Assembly: GCA_964469935.1 (NCBI GenBank)
Contig: CAYXZQ010000020.1
Location: 1-30,462, forward strand
DNA from: CAYXZQ01 sp964469935
GTDB taxonomy: Archaea > Nanobdellota > Nanobdellia > Woesearchaeales > DSVV01
DNA: 30,462 nucleotides
Direction of reading: 5' to 3'
Shown: in pieces, positions 20,772 to 29,322 of the stretch
How the letters are laid out: each line of letters opens with the position of its first letter
Numbering within the stretch: position 1 is the first letter of the stretch
Translations under genes and position numbers: made by a program
Notes under the pieces: model-generated
Databases searched by the model: none
Told to the model about the DNA's origin: nothing
Seen by the model: the letters and a program-made list of their open reading frames with translations, nothing else

Positions 20772-20836
20772 TCTGAACAGGACCAGGCCAAAACCAGAAA
20801 GAGGAAAGTGATGATGAGCGGTGAAGGGTGATTAAC

Positions 20837-21520
20837 ATGAAGCTTGAAAACAGGACAGCCATAGTCACAGGCGGAGGCAGGGGCATAGGGAGGGAGATTT
20901 CCCTCGCCCTAGCGGACAAGAGAGCCAATGTCGTCGTCGCTGCAAGGACCCTGTCTGAGATCGAGAAGACAAGGGACGAGATCATAAGCAGAGGCGGAAA
21001 TGCCATCGCTGTCCAGGCGGATGTGACAGAGGAGAAGCAGGTCAGGCATCTCATCGATGAGACACTCAAGCAGTACGGCGCTATCGACATCCTCGTCAAC
21101 AATGCAGGGGTCGCGGTAAGGAAAAGCGTGGCAGAGACAAGCCTGGACGAGTACGACAATGTCATGGACGTCAACCTCAAAGGCATGTTCCTCAGCACAA
21201 AATATGCCATTGCCCTGATGTCGAAACAGAAGGACTCGATAATAATAAACATCTCATCCGGCGCGGGGAAGACAGGATTTGCCGGGCTTGCTGTCTACAG
21301 CGCATCGAAGTTCGCCGTGCTCGGATTCACTGAAGCCCTTGCAGGCGAAGTGCAGGGCAAGGTCTATGCAGTCTGTCCTGGAGGTGTCAATACAGGCATG
21401 TACAGCGGGCTCTTCGGGGCGAGAGGGGGGCTTGAGCCGGAGTACGTGGCGTCGAGGATAGTCGGGCTCTGCGAAAAAGAGAACATCGCTAGCGGCTCGT
21501 CGCTGGATGTGTTCAGCTGA
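20837..21520 (+). CDS. Short-chain dehydrogenase/reductase (FabG-like)
   Basis: The 227-aa NAD(P)-dependent oxidoreductase has the cofactor motif TGGGRGIG at 11-18 and NNAG near residue 88. The catalytic set is N (DVNLKG), S (INISSGAG) and Y-x-x-x-K (YSASK). The classical SDR fold is complete but slightly short at the C-terminus. The Arg after the Gly motif region (AARTLSEIE) favours NADPH. The substrate cannot be read from sequence. ATG 20837 has GGGTGAT four bases upstream; GTG 20828 lies within that site. It follows the AHSA1 gene after 65 bp on the same strand. Confidence 0.92.
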   Translation: MKLENRTAIVTGGGRGIGREISLALADKRANVVVAARTLSEIEKTRDEIISRGGNAIAVQADVTEEKQVRHLIDETLKQYGAIDILVNNAGVAVRKSVAETSLDEYDNVMDVNLKGMFLSTKYAIALMSKQKDSIIINISSGAGKTGFAGLAVYSASKFAVLGFTEALAGEVQGKVYAVCPGGVNTGMYSGLFGARGGLEPEYVASRIVGLCEKENIASGSSLDVFS

Positions 21521-21593
21521 AGCCTCCCTCATGACTGCCCGGGATTACGGGTGTCTGAAGAATAAAGACAAGTGCTACTCTGGGAAATGAAAC

Positions 21594-21719
21594 TGCGAGG
21601 GACGGGATTCGAACCCGCGGACCCACTAAGGGACAGGATATCCCAGAGGGATTGTTAATGCGCATGCATGCGATCCCTTTCTTAAGTCCTGCGCGTTTTC
21701 CAGGCTTCGCTACCCTCGC
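21594..21719 (-). tRNA. tRNA-Leu (anticodon TAA) with 41-nt intron
   Basis: Read on the minus strand, the acceptor stem GCGAGGG/CCCTCGC plus A73 closes a class II tRNA with D-loop AAGCCTGGAAAA and a T-arm with TTCGAAT. The anticodon stem CAGGA/TCCTG flanks loop CTTAAGA, giving anticodon TAA. The intron (21640-21680) lies between positions 37 and 38. A bulge-helix-bulge can be drawn: a central helix CTTA:TGGG and three-base bulges AG^A and AT^A, each cut after the second base as the archaeal splicing endonuclease does. The intron contains the palindrome CGCATGCATGCG. The mature length is 85 nt. CCA is not encoded. Confidence 0.93.
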
Positions 21720-21744
21720 AAGATGTATCTAAAAGAAAACCTGA

Positions 21745-21767
21745 GTGTTTTTAAAGGTTTTTAAAAA
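21745..21767 (-). promoter_or_regulatory. TATA-like boxes for tRNA-Leu
   Basis: Two TTTAAAAA motifs on the minus strand lie about 27-48 nt ahead of the tRNA 5' end. Confidence 0.45.
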
Positions 21768-21832
21768 TCCCGGAAAAATCCGGAATGCTTCAGACGAAAA
21801 TGATAAATGACTGAAAACAGGAGATGATGAAA

Positions 21833-22420
21833 ATGGAATGGGACGACATTTACAGGACAGTGCCGCTGAAGAGGATTCCATGGCATTCTGACAAGCCTCC
21901 GATATCGCTAGTCAAGAACATGGACAAGGTGTTGCACGGGAGTGCAGTGGATCTCTGCTGCGGTGCAGGGACCAACTCGATCTTTCTTGCTAAGCAGGGA
22001 TTCGACGTTGTAGGGATAGACATCTCTAAGTCTGCCGTGAAAATCGCGAAGAGAAGGGCCGATAAAGAGCGTCTAAAAATCGACTTCAGGGTTGGCGACG
22101 TGCTGAAATTCGACCTCGACAAGAGGATGGATTTCGCACTGGACAGGGGATGCTTCCATCATGTGCCCCCGGGCAGGAGGATGGAATTCGCGATGAACCT
22201 CGCAGGCTTAGTCAAGCCAGGAGGGAAATTCCAGCTTATGGCGTTCAGCGACAGAAACGGGTTTGAGAAATCGCTCTCAGAGGATGATATAAGGAAGACT
22301 TTCTCTTTGTTTTTTCATATAGACGAGATAAGCGAAGAAGTCCACACCGAGCCGGACGGAAGCAGGATATACATGCATGTGGCGCTGATGACAAGGCTCA
22401 ATGACTGGGTCGCAGCATGA
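21833..22420 (+). CDS. Class I SAM-dependent methyltransferase
   Basis: The 195-aa protein has the AdoMet-binding motif I VDLCCGAGTNSIFLAKQG, an acidic residue at the end of strand 2 (VVGIDIS), motif II/III GDVLKFD and ALDRGCFHHV, and the post-motif LAGLVKPGGKFQLMAFSD. The small size and GCFHH segment recall TPMT/UbiE-like methyltransferases acting on small molecules; the substrate is unknown. GGAGATGAT (21820-21828) is a likely ribosome binding site for ATG 21833; two ATGs at 21824 and 21827 lie inside it. It converges on the UPF0182 gene, 32 bp apart. Confidence 0.88.
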   Translation: MEWDDIYRTVPLKRIPWHSDKPPISLVKNMDKVLHGSAVDLCCGAGTNSIFLAKQGFDVVGIDISKSAVKIAKRRADKERLKIDFRVGDVLKFDLDKRMDFALDRGCFHHVPPGRRMEFAMNLAGLVKPGGKFQLMAFSDRNGFEKSLSEDDIRKTFSLFFHIDEISEEVHTEPDGSRIYMHVALMTRLNDWVAA

Positions 22421-22452
22421 ACAATCAGTTTTCAAAGAATTTTACCTATCTT

Positions 22453-25185
22453 TCATTTCACTGTGGTGTTCTCATTGCTGCTTATCTGGTTGAGTACCTG
22501 TCCGAGCTTGTCGAGATTATCGCCTATTCCAGCCCAGTCACCGCTCTTCATAGAATCCAGGACCTGCTGGTAGTAAGAATTAGCCTGGTCTATGAGGCTT
22601 GAGCTGCTGACATCCGTCGGCCGGCCCTGCGGTTTCTTAGTCACTGCCTTTCCATAGAGGTCCTGGAGCGCCTGGCCGAGTGTCTGCTCCATGACCACCC
22701 TGTCGCCGTCAGACACAATCACCCTCTTCATCTCAGGGAGCTGGCCCTGGTTGGACTGCAGGTAGAGCGGCTCGATGTATAGCAGGCTGTTCTGTATTGG
22801 AATGACGAGAAGGTTTCCCCTTGTCACGCTCGATCCCTGCTGGCCCCAGAGGGTGAGCTGCTGCGAGATTACCGAATCCTGATCGATCTTCGCCTCGATC
22901 TGGGATGGTCCGTATATGAGCTTGTCCTTCGGGAACTTGTAGAGCAACAGCTTGCCGTAATCGCTGCCGTCGCTTCTCGCAGCGAACCACGAGACCATGT
23001 TGTCCTTGCTTATCGGTGTGAAGGATATCATGAGCACAAACTCGCCCTTGGACTCCCCAGGAAGCTTGATGATGATGTAGTAAGGCGTTACTGGGACCTG
23101 CTGCCCGACACCATATATCTCGTTCGGTATCTGCCATGCATCCTCCTTGTTGTAGAAGACGTTCGGGTCGTCCATGTGGTACGTGCTGTAGATGTATGAC
23201 TGGATGTTGAAAAGGTCCTCAGGATACCTAATATGCCTCCTCAGGTCCGCTGGCATCTCGTCTATGCTCTTGAACGAGCCCCTGAAAATGTTCTCGTAGG
23301 TCTGGATTAGGGGATCGTTCTGGTCAATCACGTAATATGTGACCTGGCCGCTGTATGCGTCCACGACAACCTTGACAGAGTTCCTTATGTAGTTGAAGCC
23401 GCTGTTCTTTGCAGAGTACGGGAAATTGCCGGTCATGGTATAGGCGTCTTGTATCCAGTACAGCTTTCCGTCGCTTATGACGATGTAGGGGTCCTTGTCA
23501 AGGTTCAAGAACGGCATTATCGTGTGGATCCTGTTCTGTATGTTCCTGATGAACATTATCCTGCTCTGGGATGTTATGTCCGAGGACAGGAGTATCTTTA
23601 TGTCCCTAAACCTCAGGGCCATGAGGAGCTTCTTCGAGAATGAGTCAAGCTCCACGCCTCCTTTCCCTGCATAGTTCACATACTCATTTGCATTGCCCTT
23701 TGGATAGTCGAATTCAGGGGTCTTGGTGTTGACTATGACGAAATCGTTGTCTTTCTCGCCGTAGTATATCGCGGGCTGTGTCATCCTTATGTCCTGGTCG
23801 TCTGTCGTGTAGACAGGCGGGACATCCTTGATTATGTAGGTGGGCAGCCCCTCCTCTGTCACGTTGTTGACAGGGCTCATGACCACACCGTAGCCGTGCG
23901 TGTATATCTCGTGCAGGTTGACCCATGTCTGTGCATCGGGCGTAATCTGGGTCTGGTCAAGCTCCCTCGGCGCAATCAGCACCTGGGTCTCCTTGTTGCT
24001 GAGGTTGTACCTGTCTATGTCGATCCCTGATAGGTCGTAATAGAGCCTTATCTCCTGCATCTGCTTGTATGTCGTCGTCAGTGGTCGGTAGTCAAGAATG
24101 CGGATGTTGTCTATGGTGACATTGTCCTTCTGTATGGCCCCTATGGTAAGGTTCTGGTCAGCAGGGAAGTCTTTCTCGACCACGTTCGAGAGATCGTAGC
24201 CGATCCTTGTGAAATTGATGTTGTTCATTATATAGGGCTTCTCGAGGTTGAACTCGTTGGGCGACACGATGTAGTTCTGGACAATCGCCGGGACCACTGA
24301 CACGCCCACGAAAGAAATGATGAAATACGCAAGGATGGTATAGATGAGCAGGTTCCTCTTCATGGGCGACTTGCCTGAAAGCACAATCCAGAAGAACGTG
24401 AAGATCGCAAGACCTAGGGCAAATACTATGAGTATCTGCATCACTGGAAGGAAGACTGAGACGTCTGTGTATCCTGCGCCGACGACTATGCCGTTTGCAG
24501 AGTACATTATCGAGAACCTGTCCAGGTAGCTCTTGGCTGCGAGGAGCACGAAGAAGGCTGATACAAGAAGGGATATGTGCACGAGCGCGGATTTCTTGAT
24601 CTTTTTGAACTCCTGCATCAGATTTATTGAGTATTGGGGTACCTGGCCCTGTCTCGGCTGGGGAGCCTTGAAAAAATTCCCGATCAATGCCTGGAAATAG
24701 TCGAGTATAACAAGGATTGCCGTGATTATGACGCAGCTGAAAGCGAAATTCCATAATATCATGTAGAACGGGAGCGAGAAGACGTAGAAGGATACGTCCT
24801 TGAAGAATATGGGGTCTGTGAGATGGAAAGGTGTCTGGTGGAAATACTGCAGGATGGTGAGCCACTTGCTGGAGTACGCGACACCGAAGAAGAACGATAT
24901 GAATAGCGCGATGATGAGCTTGGTCTTGAATTTCATGATGTTCTTGAGGCTTCCCCTGAGCTTTGAGGATATCCAAAGGTTGATGAGGAGGAATGTGAAG
25001 AATATGAGCGCCGCAAGCAAGAATATCAGTATATTGGCCTCCAGGGTTATGACAAAGACATTGCCGAATCCCATGTTGCCGAACCAAAGATAATCTGTCA
25101 GAAGAGTGGCTATCCTGAATATGAACAGTACAAGGAGCAATGCAATCACAATCAATGTGAACTGGATGTTCTGTCTTTTCGCCAC
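22453..25185 (-). CDS. UPF0182-family integral membrane protein
   Basis: The protein (~910 aa) belongs to UPF0182 (COG1615). About seven transmembrane segments lie in the first ~330 residues, including FTLIVIALLLVLFIFRIATL (10-29) and ILIFLLAALIFFTFLLINL. A ~550-residue extracytoplasmic part follows, with the family phrase SLLYIEPLYLQ near residue 785 and a short helical end with Asn/Gln/Ser. The family is widespread in actinobacteria, cyanobacteria and some archaea, and its function is not established. The first codons are TTG GTG; GTG 25185 is preferred because a TATA-like box at 25206-25216 is ~26 nt upstream. Confidence 0.92.
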   Translation of the reverse strand: MAKRQNIQFTLIVIALLLVLFIFRIATLLTDYLWFGNMGFGNVFVITLEANILIFLLAALIFFTFLLINLWISSKLRGSLKNIMKFKTKLIIALFISFFFGVAYSSKWLTILQYFHQTPFHLTDPIFFKDVSFYVFSLPFYMILWNFAFSCVIITAILVILDYFQALIGNFFKAPQPRQGQVPQYSINLMQEFKKIKKSALVHISLLVSAFFVLLAAKSYLDRFSIMYSANGIVVGAGYTDVSVFLPVMQILIVFALGLAIFTFFWIVLSGKSPMKRNLLIYTILAYFIISFVGVSVVPAIVQNYIVSPNEFNLEKPYIMNNINFTRIGYDLSNVVEKDFPADQNLTIGAIQKDNVTIDNIRILDYRPLTTTYKQMQEIRLYYDLSGIDIDRYNLSNKETQVLIAPRELDQTQITPDAQTWVNLHEIYTHGYGVVMSPVNNVTEEGLPTYIIKDVPPVYTTDDQDIRMTQPAIYYGEKDNDFVIVNTKTPEFDYPKGNANEYVNYAGKGGVELDSFSKKLLMALRFRDIKILLSSDITSQSRIMFIRNIQNRIHTIMPFLNLDKDPYIVISDGKLYWIQDAYTMTGNFPYSAKNSGFNYIRNSVKVVVDAYSGQVTYYVIDQNDPLIQTYENIFRGSFKSIDEMPADLRRHIRYPEDLFNIQSYIYSTYHMDDPNVFYNKEDAWQIPNEIYGVGQQVPVTPYYIIIKLPGESKGEFVLMISFTPISKDNMVSWFAARSDGSDYGKLLLYKFPKDKLIYGPSQIEAKIDQDSVISQQLTLWGQQGSSVTRGNLLVIPIQNSLLYIEPLYLQSNQGQLPEMKRVIVSDGDRVVMEQTLGQALQDLYGKAVTKKPQGRPTDVSSSSLIDQANSYYQQVLDSMKSGDWAGIGDNLDKLGQVLNQISSNENTTVK

Positions 25186-25205
25186 CAAAAGTCGGGGATT
25201 GGGGG

Positions 25206-25216
25206 TTGTTTTTAAA
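25206..25216 (-). promoter_or_regulatory. TATA-like box for the UPF0182 gene
   Basis: CATTTAAAAAC on the minus strand, centred ~26 nt ahead of GTG 25185, fits a leaderless transcript. Confidence 0.45.
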
Positions 25217-25364
25217 TGTTGCTAATGACGCTCCTGATTGCTGGATTTATTCAGTCATTTTCGAGACCGGCCGGTGACGGATTTTTTATGCGGCTGAGAT
25301 TCAGTTGAAATATCTGTTGTGGGAAGATGGCGCCAGAGCCTCCTGATTTACGAATTCTGCAAAA

Positions 25365-25374
25365 CTTTTATAAA
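25365..25374 (+). promoter_or_regulatory. TATA-like box for tRNA-Thr
   Basis: CTTTTATAAA lies 34-43 nt ahead of the mature tRNA 5' end, leaving room for a short 5' leader removed by RNase P. Confidence 0.5.
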
Positions 25375-25407
25375 TCCCCTGTAAATTTTGAATCCCATCA
25401 GGCATTC

Positions 25408-25523
25408 GCCCCCGTGGCTTAGTGGTATAGCGCGCGCTTGGTAAATTCCTTCGGTCGCCATGTACAGGCTCCCTCGGAATTCTGATGAGCGCGAGGTCCC
25501 GAGTTCAATTCTCGGCGGGGGCT
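25408..25523 (+). tRNA. tRNA-Thr (anticodon GGT) with 44-nt intron
   Basis: The acceptor stem GCCCCCG/CGGGGGC with U73 (typical of archaeal tRNA-Thr), the D-arm GGCTTAGTGGTATAGC and the T-arm CCGAG-TTCAATT-CTCGG are complete. The anticodon stem CGCGC/GCGCG holds loop TTGGTAA, anticodon GGT. The intron (25444-25487) sits after position 37. A bulge-helix-bulge can be formed by TTGG with CTGA (two wobble pairs), three-base bulges TA^A and TG^A, and an inner ATTCC/GGAAT helix. The mature tRNA is 72 nt, without encoded CCA. It marks the edge of the AT-rich region. Confidence 0.94.
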
Positions 25524-25526
25524 GTT

Positions 25527-25556
25527 TAGTTTTTTCTATATCTATATATTTTTTTG
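25527..25556 (+). terminator. T-rich terminator after tRNA-Thr
   Basis: Two T runs (TTTTTT at about 25530 and TTTTTTT at about 25549) separated by TATA repeats follow the tRNA 3' end. Confidence 0.45.
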
Positions 25557-25592
25557 TATATCAAACATGTCACGGAAATCCTGAAAATTGAC

Positions 25593-25615
25593 ATAATTCG
25601 CAGAATGCGAATTAT
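25593..25615. repeat. Perfect 9-bp inverted repeat (hairpin)
   Basis: ATAATTCGC and GCGAATTAT flank the loop AGAAT. The arm shares CATAATTC with the terminal repeat of the element at 25649, so it may be debris of a related element. It lies in the non-coding stretch 25524-25902, in which no gene was found. Confidence 0.6.
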
Positions 25616-25648
25616 AATTTCGCTTTGCAAAATTAACCCTGCCATAAA

Positions 25649-25789
25649 CAGGTTGTGTCATAATTCAAATCTTGCAGATTTTGTAATTGTAACACAAGCA
25701 GTTAAATGGCAATCTTGCCAAAATAGCCCGTGCCAAAACACAAAATCCATTATCCGTTGATTTTTGGTTTACAATTATGACACAGCCTG
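25649..25789. mobile_element. MITE-like element with 17-bp terminal inverted repeats
   Basis: The left end CAGGTTGTGTCATAATT (25649-25665) and right end AATTATGACACAGCCTG (25773-25789) are inverted copies with one mismatch in 17. The tetranucleotide TAAA stands on both sides (25645-25648 and 25790-25793), as a target-site duplication would. The 141-bp element has no ORF of note, only internal small dyads such as GGCAAtcTTGCC, so it would depend on a transposase encoded elsewhere. It may instead be an internally deleted insertion sequence. I cannot assign the family. Confidence 0.65.
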
Positions 25790-25871
25790 TAAAGGGCGGA
25801 GCTTTCTGGCTTTTCGATGTAATGATAATTCAGAAAGTTATGAATAGTCTGATTGCGGTCAATGAAAAAAG

Positions 25872-25880
25872 ATTTATATA
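25872..25880 (+). promoter_or_regulatory. TATA-like box for the AT-rich methyltransferase gene
   Basis: ATTTATATA lies 23-31 nt before ATG 25903, compatible with a leaderless message. Confidence 0.5.
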
Positions 25881-25902
25881 CTAAGCCCACTTCAGATAAA
25901 AT

Positions 25903-26625
25903 ATGGAAAAAGATATTTTTGGTTTATCCATTTACAAGTATTGGAAAGGAAATAGAAGGATATCAATAAAATTTATTAGAGATGATCGTAAAAAATTTAC
26001 ATTATCACCTAAACTCTTTTTTTCTAAACATAAGGAGTTTTGGAAGTCTGAAAAATCATTAATGAAACACATAAAAGGAAAAATATTAGATATTGGTTGT
26101 GGGGTAGGAAGACATACTTTGTATTTACAAAAGAAAGGATATGATGTTTCAGGTATGGATTACAGCAAATTTCTTATTGAAATATGTAAAAAAAGAGGTT
26201 GTAAAACTTGTCACCAAGGAGATATATACAATTACAAATCTAAAAAGAAGTACGATACACTGATTCTTTTTGGTAACAACTTAGGTATTGCACAAACTCC
26301 AAAGAAAGCTAAAAGATTTTTCAGAGAATTAAAGAGTCTTCTTGAAAAAGGAGGAAAAATTTTGATTACATCAATTGATTATGAGAAAACAACTGACAAA
26401 GATTTCAAGGAATATATAAAATGGAATAAGAAAAAAGGCAAATTTCCAGGACAACTTGTTACTAAAAATATAATTGATGACCAAAAGACAGATTGGATTA
26501 ATTGGTTGTATATGACTCCAAATGATGTTGAAAAAGTATGTGATGAAGTTGGCTTAGATCTAGAAAAGATTTATAGAGAGAAAAACGGCAGGTATGGTGC
26601 AGTTATAGGACGTTCTCCTGATTGA
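25903..26625 (+). CDS. Class I SAM-dependent methyltransferase (AT-rich, likely transferred)
   Basis: The 240-aa protein has the AdoMet motif ILDIGCGVGRHTLYLQKKGY (residues about 61-80), the strand-2 acidic residue in VSGMDYS, GDIYNY, and LLEKGGKILITSIDYE. Residues 1-55 are a Lys- and aromatic-rich lead-in. The C-terminal part (WINWLYMTPNDVEKVCDEVGL split as WINWLYMTP and DVEKVCDEVGL) is typical of small-molecule methyltransferases. The substrate is unknown. Codons are overwhelmingly A/T-ending and Lys is mostly AAA, unlike genes before 25.5 kb. The gene converges on the carbamoyltransferase operon and could act with it. Confidence 0.88.
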   Translation: MEKDIFGLSIYKYWKGNRRISIKFIRDDRKKFTLSPKLFFSKHKEFWKSEKSLMKHIKGKILDIGCGVGRHTLYLQKKGYDVSGMDYSKFLIEICKKRGCKTCHQGDIYNYKSKKKYDTLILFGNNLGIAQTPKKAKRFFRELKSLLEKGGKILITSIDYEKTTDKDFKEYIKWNKKKGKFPGQLVTKNIIDDQKTDWINWLYMTPNDVEKVCDEVGLDLEKIYREKNGRYGAVIGRSPD

Positions 26626-26726
26626 GTATAACAATTAGTATAGATAACTACTTTATAAACTATTATTTTCATTAGTAAATTATCATTCTAATTTTTTTAG
26701 TAAATGCTGATCTCTCTATGACTTTT

Positions 26727-28406
26727 TCAGTCACTCGCTTCATCTTGTTTTTTGAATAAATAATTACCGATTATCAGTGCATCCATCCCTGTGTTCATGA
26801 CACAGTTGATTGCATGTCTTGGATGATTGACAATCGGTTCTCCATTGTCGTTTAATGAGGTGTTGATAACAATTGGTACACCAGTTATTTGATAGAATTC
26901 AGTTATAAGATTGTGATATATAGGATTTAATTCTTGTGTTACAGTTTGTAATCTCCCACTTCCATCAACATGTACTACCGATGGTATCTGATTCCGTTTT
27001 TCAGGTCTTATCTTAAATACTTCAGACATATAATATGTATGGTCTCCTTTTTCAAAATATTCATTCTGATATTCTGCAAGTACAGATGGTGCAAATGGTC
27101 TGAAAGCCTCCCTATGCTTTACTTTTGCGTTAAGCCTGTCTTTCATTTCTGGATCTCTAGGGTCGGATAGGATACTTCTATTTCCTAGTGCACGTGCTCC
27201 TATTTCTGTCCTTCCCTGGAACCAACCAATGATATACCCTTCTGAGATCATTTGAGCTGCAGCTTTATCTGGATTGTCAATCCATGTATACTCGACTCCT
27301 GCTTTATCAAATTCAGCTTTTATCTCAACATTACTGTAAGATGGACCCAGATATGGTGAATGGTTTCCTCTTCTTGGATTACCTAGAATCATGTGCTCTA
27401 TCCACATAGCACTTCCAAGTGAGGTTCCAGTATCAGATGGTGCAACTGGGACATACAGATTGTTAAAACCAGTCATGTCAGTTATTTTACCATTCATGAC
27501 ACTGTTCAAACCTACTCCCCCTGCAAGACATAAATTCATATATCCTGTTTCCTTTTGAAGCCATCTTAGCATATTAAAAACAATCTCCTCTGTCTTTGCT
27601 TGCAGTGTATAAGCAATGTTCTGATGCTTTCTGGTTATTTCATCTCGTGCTTTTCTTGGTTCACCCAAAATATTCTTAATAGAATCTTCAAACATCCTAT
27701 TGAATCCTCGATGATATCTAAACTGTTTAAAATTCATTCCAAACCCATTGCCGTAGTTTTTTGTCCAAGCAAGCTTATCAAAATCAATTGTGGAGTCTGG
27801 ATTTCCATATGGTGCAAGACCCATAACTTTTCCTTCGTCAGAATTCGGTTTGAAACCAAGAAATTGAGTTAATGCCATATATAGATATCCGATAGACTCA
27901 GGCATCTGTATCTGGTCGAGTATCTGTATCCGATTACCCTCTCCTACCGCAAATACAGTTGTGAGGTCATCTCCACTTCCATCAATTGAGAGAAGTGCAG
28001 CCCTATCAAATGGTGAAGGGTAGAATGCAGATGCAAGATGTGCTTCATGATGTCCAGTAAAATATAGGGTTCCGTCAAATCGGTCTGCTAATTTTCTGAT
28101 ATTTGTAAATAGATGAGGGTAATATTCTAGCATATCATCTAGTGACTCTGAATTCCCCCTTACATCAGTAAGCAATCTTTCGAAAGTCCTTGACATGCTC
28201 AGTTCTGGCCTTAGAGGGATGCCTATATAATCCACATCACTAATCCCTGCATGCTCAAGACAGAAATCAATAGATTGTTGTGGAAATTCATTTGTATGCT
28301 TTTTCCTATTGAACCTCTCTTCTTCTACAGCAGAATCTAATATCCCATTTATAATCAATGCAGCTGATGCATCGTGACTGACACAATTAACGCCTAGTAT
28401 TTTCAT
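26727..28406 (-). CDS. Carbamoyltransferase, NodU/TobZ/CmcH type
   Basis: The 559-aa protein transfers a carbamoyl group from carbamoyl phosphate (via carbamoyl-AMP) to a hydroxyl, usually of a sugar or an antibiotic. The N-terminal Kae1-like part has NCVSHDASAALI, the metal-binding TGHHEAHLASAFYPSPF (H119, H120, H123) and LSIDGSGDD (D142). The middle has CLAGGVGLNSVMNGKI. The C-terminal carbamoyltransferase domain has GRTEIGARALGNRSIL, HREAFRPFAPSVL and PIVINTSLNDNGEPIV. The length and domains are complete. The ATG overlaps the stop of the upstream reductase by 4 bp. The gene is AT-rich like its partners. A role in glycan or natural-product decoration is likely. Confidence 0.94.
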   Translation of the reverse strand: MKILGVNCVSHDASAALIINGILDSAVEEERFNRKKHTNEFPQQSIDFCLEHAGISDVDYIGIPLRPELSMSRTFERLLTDVRGNSESLDDMLEYYPHLFTNIRKLADRFDGTLYFTGHHEAHLASAFYPSPFDRAALLSIDGSGDDLTTVFAVGEGNRIQILDQIQMPESIGYLYMALTQFLGFKPNSDEGKVMGLAPYGNPDSTIDFDKLAWTKNYGNGFGMNFKQFRYHRGFNRMFEDSIKNILGEPRKARDEITRKHQNIAYTLQAKTEEIVFNMLRWLQKETGYMNLCLAGGVGLNSVMNGKITDMTGFNNLYVPVAPSDTGTSLGSAMWIEHMILGNPRRGNHSPYLGPSYSNVEIKAEFDKAGVEYTWIDNPDKAAAQMISEGYIIGWFQGRTEIGARALGNRSILSDPRDPEMKDRLNAKVKHREAFRPFAPSVLAEYQNEYFEKGDHTYYMSEVFKIRPEKRNQIPSVVHVDGSGRLQTVTQELNPIYHNLITEFYQITGVPIVINTSLNDNGEPIVNHPRHAINCVMNTGMDALIIGNYLFKKQDEASD

Positions 28407-29317
28407 AGTATTCCCCCTATATCTTCTGGTTTGATATCTGTTTCAAATATATTTTCTAATTGAGTAATATGTTTTGGATTTTTACTACCTACAATTGCTA
28501 CATTAACACCAATATTTTTAATCAGGTGATTCAAAGCTAATACTGAAAGGCTTATACCATATTCCTGTGCAATCTGATAGAGTTGTCTTGCTTTTTCTCT
28601 ATTATAATCATATCCTTCTTCTCCTGCTATCCTTTTTACCATCAGGTCTTTGCTTGAAGAAAAATCATCCATGAACCTGTCGGTAAGAAGACCTCTATGA
28701 AGTGGGGAATATGCCAAAAATGCGATGTTATGTTTTTGGCAGAAATCTAGTTCTCTAGATCCTGCAGTTAGAATACTATGTCTATTTTGTAGGGTACTTA
28801 CATTCCCATAAGATGTCATTTCTGCTAATCCCCCATATGTGAAATTTGAGATTCCATAGAACCTGATTTTTCCTTCTTGTTTCAACTGTTCTAAAACATC
28901 TATAGTCTCTTCTAAAGGAGTCTTTTTCTCAAACTCTGGCCAATGTACCTGATATAGATCTATAGTTTCTCTTCTAAGTCTTCTTAGGCTTCCTTCAATA
29001 TCTTTTCTTATGAACACGGAGCTGTTATCCACATCAATCGTATCGGGATCATCACTTGTCCAATATAGCCCACATTTGGTTGCAACTATTACATCTTTTC
29101 CTTGTAAAGCTTCTCCGAGAATCTCTTCAGACCTGCCGAAACCATATACTGGTGCTGTATCAATAAAATTTATCCCTATATCAATTGCAACATCAATCGC
29201 TCTTATTGCATCTGATTTATCAGGTGTTCGGAAGAACGGCATTCCTCCTATTTCCCAGGTGCCATAACATATTGGGCTGACATAAAGATCTGTCTTTCCT
29301 AGTTTAGCTTTTTCCAT
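28403..29317 (-). CDS. Aldo/keto reductase
   Basis: The (beta/alpha)8 NADPH-dependent oxidoreductase (about 304 aa) has the catalytic tetrad Asp in NFIDTAPVYG, Tyr in the same motif, Lys in VATKCG and His in QVHWPE. The C-terminal cofactor segment is VAIVGSKNPKHI. ATG 29317 gives the usual AKR start MEKAKLGKTDLYVSP and has GTGAT just upstream. A GTG at 29326 that overlaps the previous stop would add three residues. AKRs of this subtype reduce sugar aldehydes or deoxysugar intermediates, which fits its place before a carbamoyltransferase, but the substrate is inference. Confidence 0.92.
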   Translation of the reverse strand: MEKAKLGKTDLYVSPICYGTWEIGGMPFFRTPDKSDAIRAIDVAIDIGINFIDTAPVYGFGRSEEILGEALQGKDVIVATKCGLYWTSDDPDTIDVDNSSVFIRKDIEGSLRRLRRETIDLYQVHWPEFEKKTPLEETIDVLEQLKQEGKIRFYGISNFTYGGLAEMTSYGNVSTLQNRHSILTAGSRELDFCQKHNIAFLAYSPLHRGLLTDRFMDDFSSSKDLMVKRIAGEEGYDYNREKARQLYQIAQEYGISLSVLALNHLIKNIGVNVAIVGSKNPKHITQLENIFETDIKPEDIGGIL

Positions 29318-29322
29318 ATTTA

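Noticed and set aside
24158..25087. 309-codon alternative frame inside the UPF0182 gene
   Set aside because: Same-strand out-of-frame shadow rich in His/Arg/Pro; the in-frame UPF0182 protein has clear membrane segments and family motifs.
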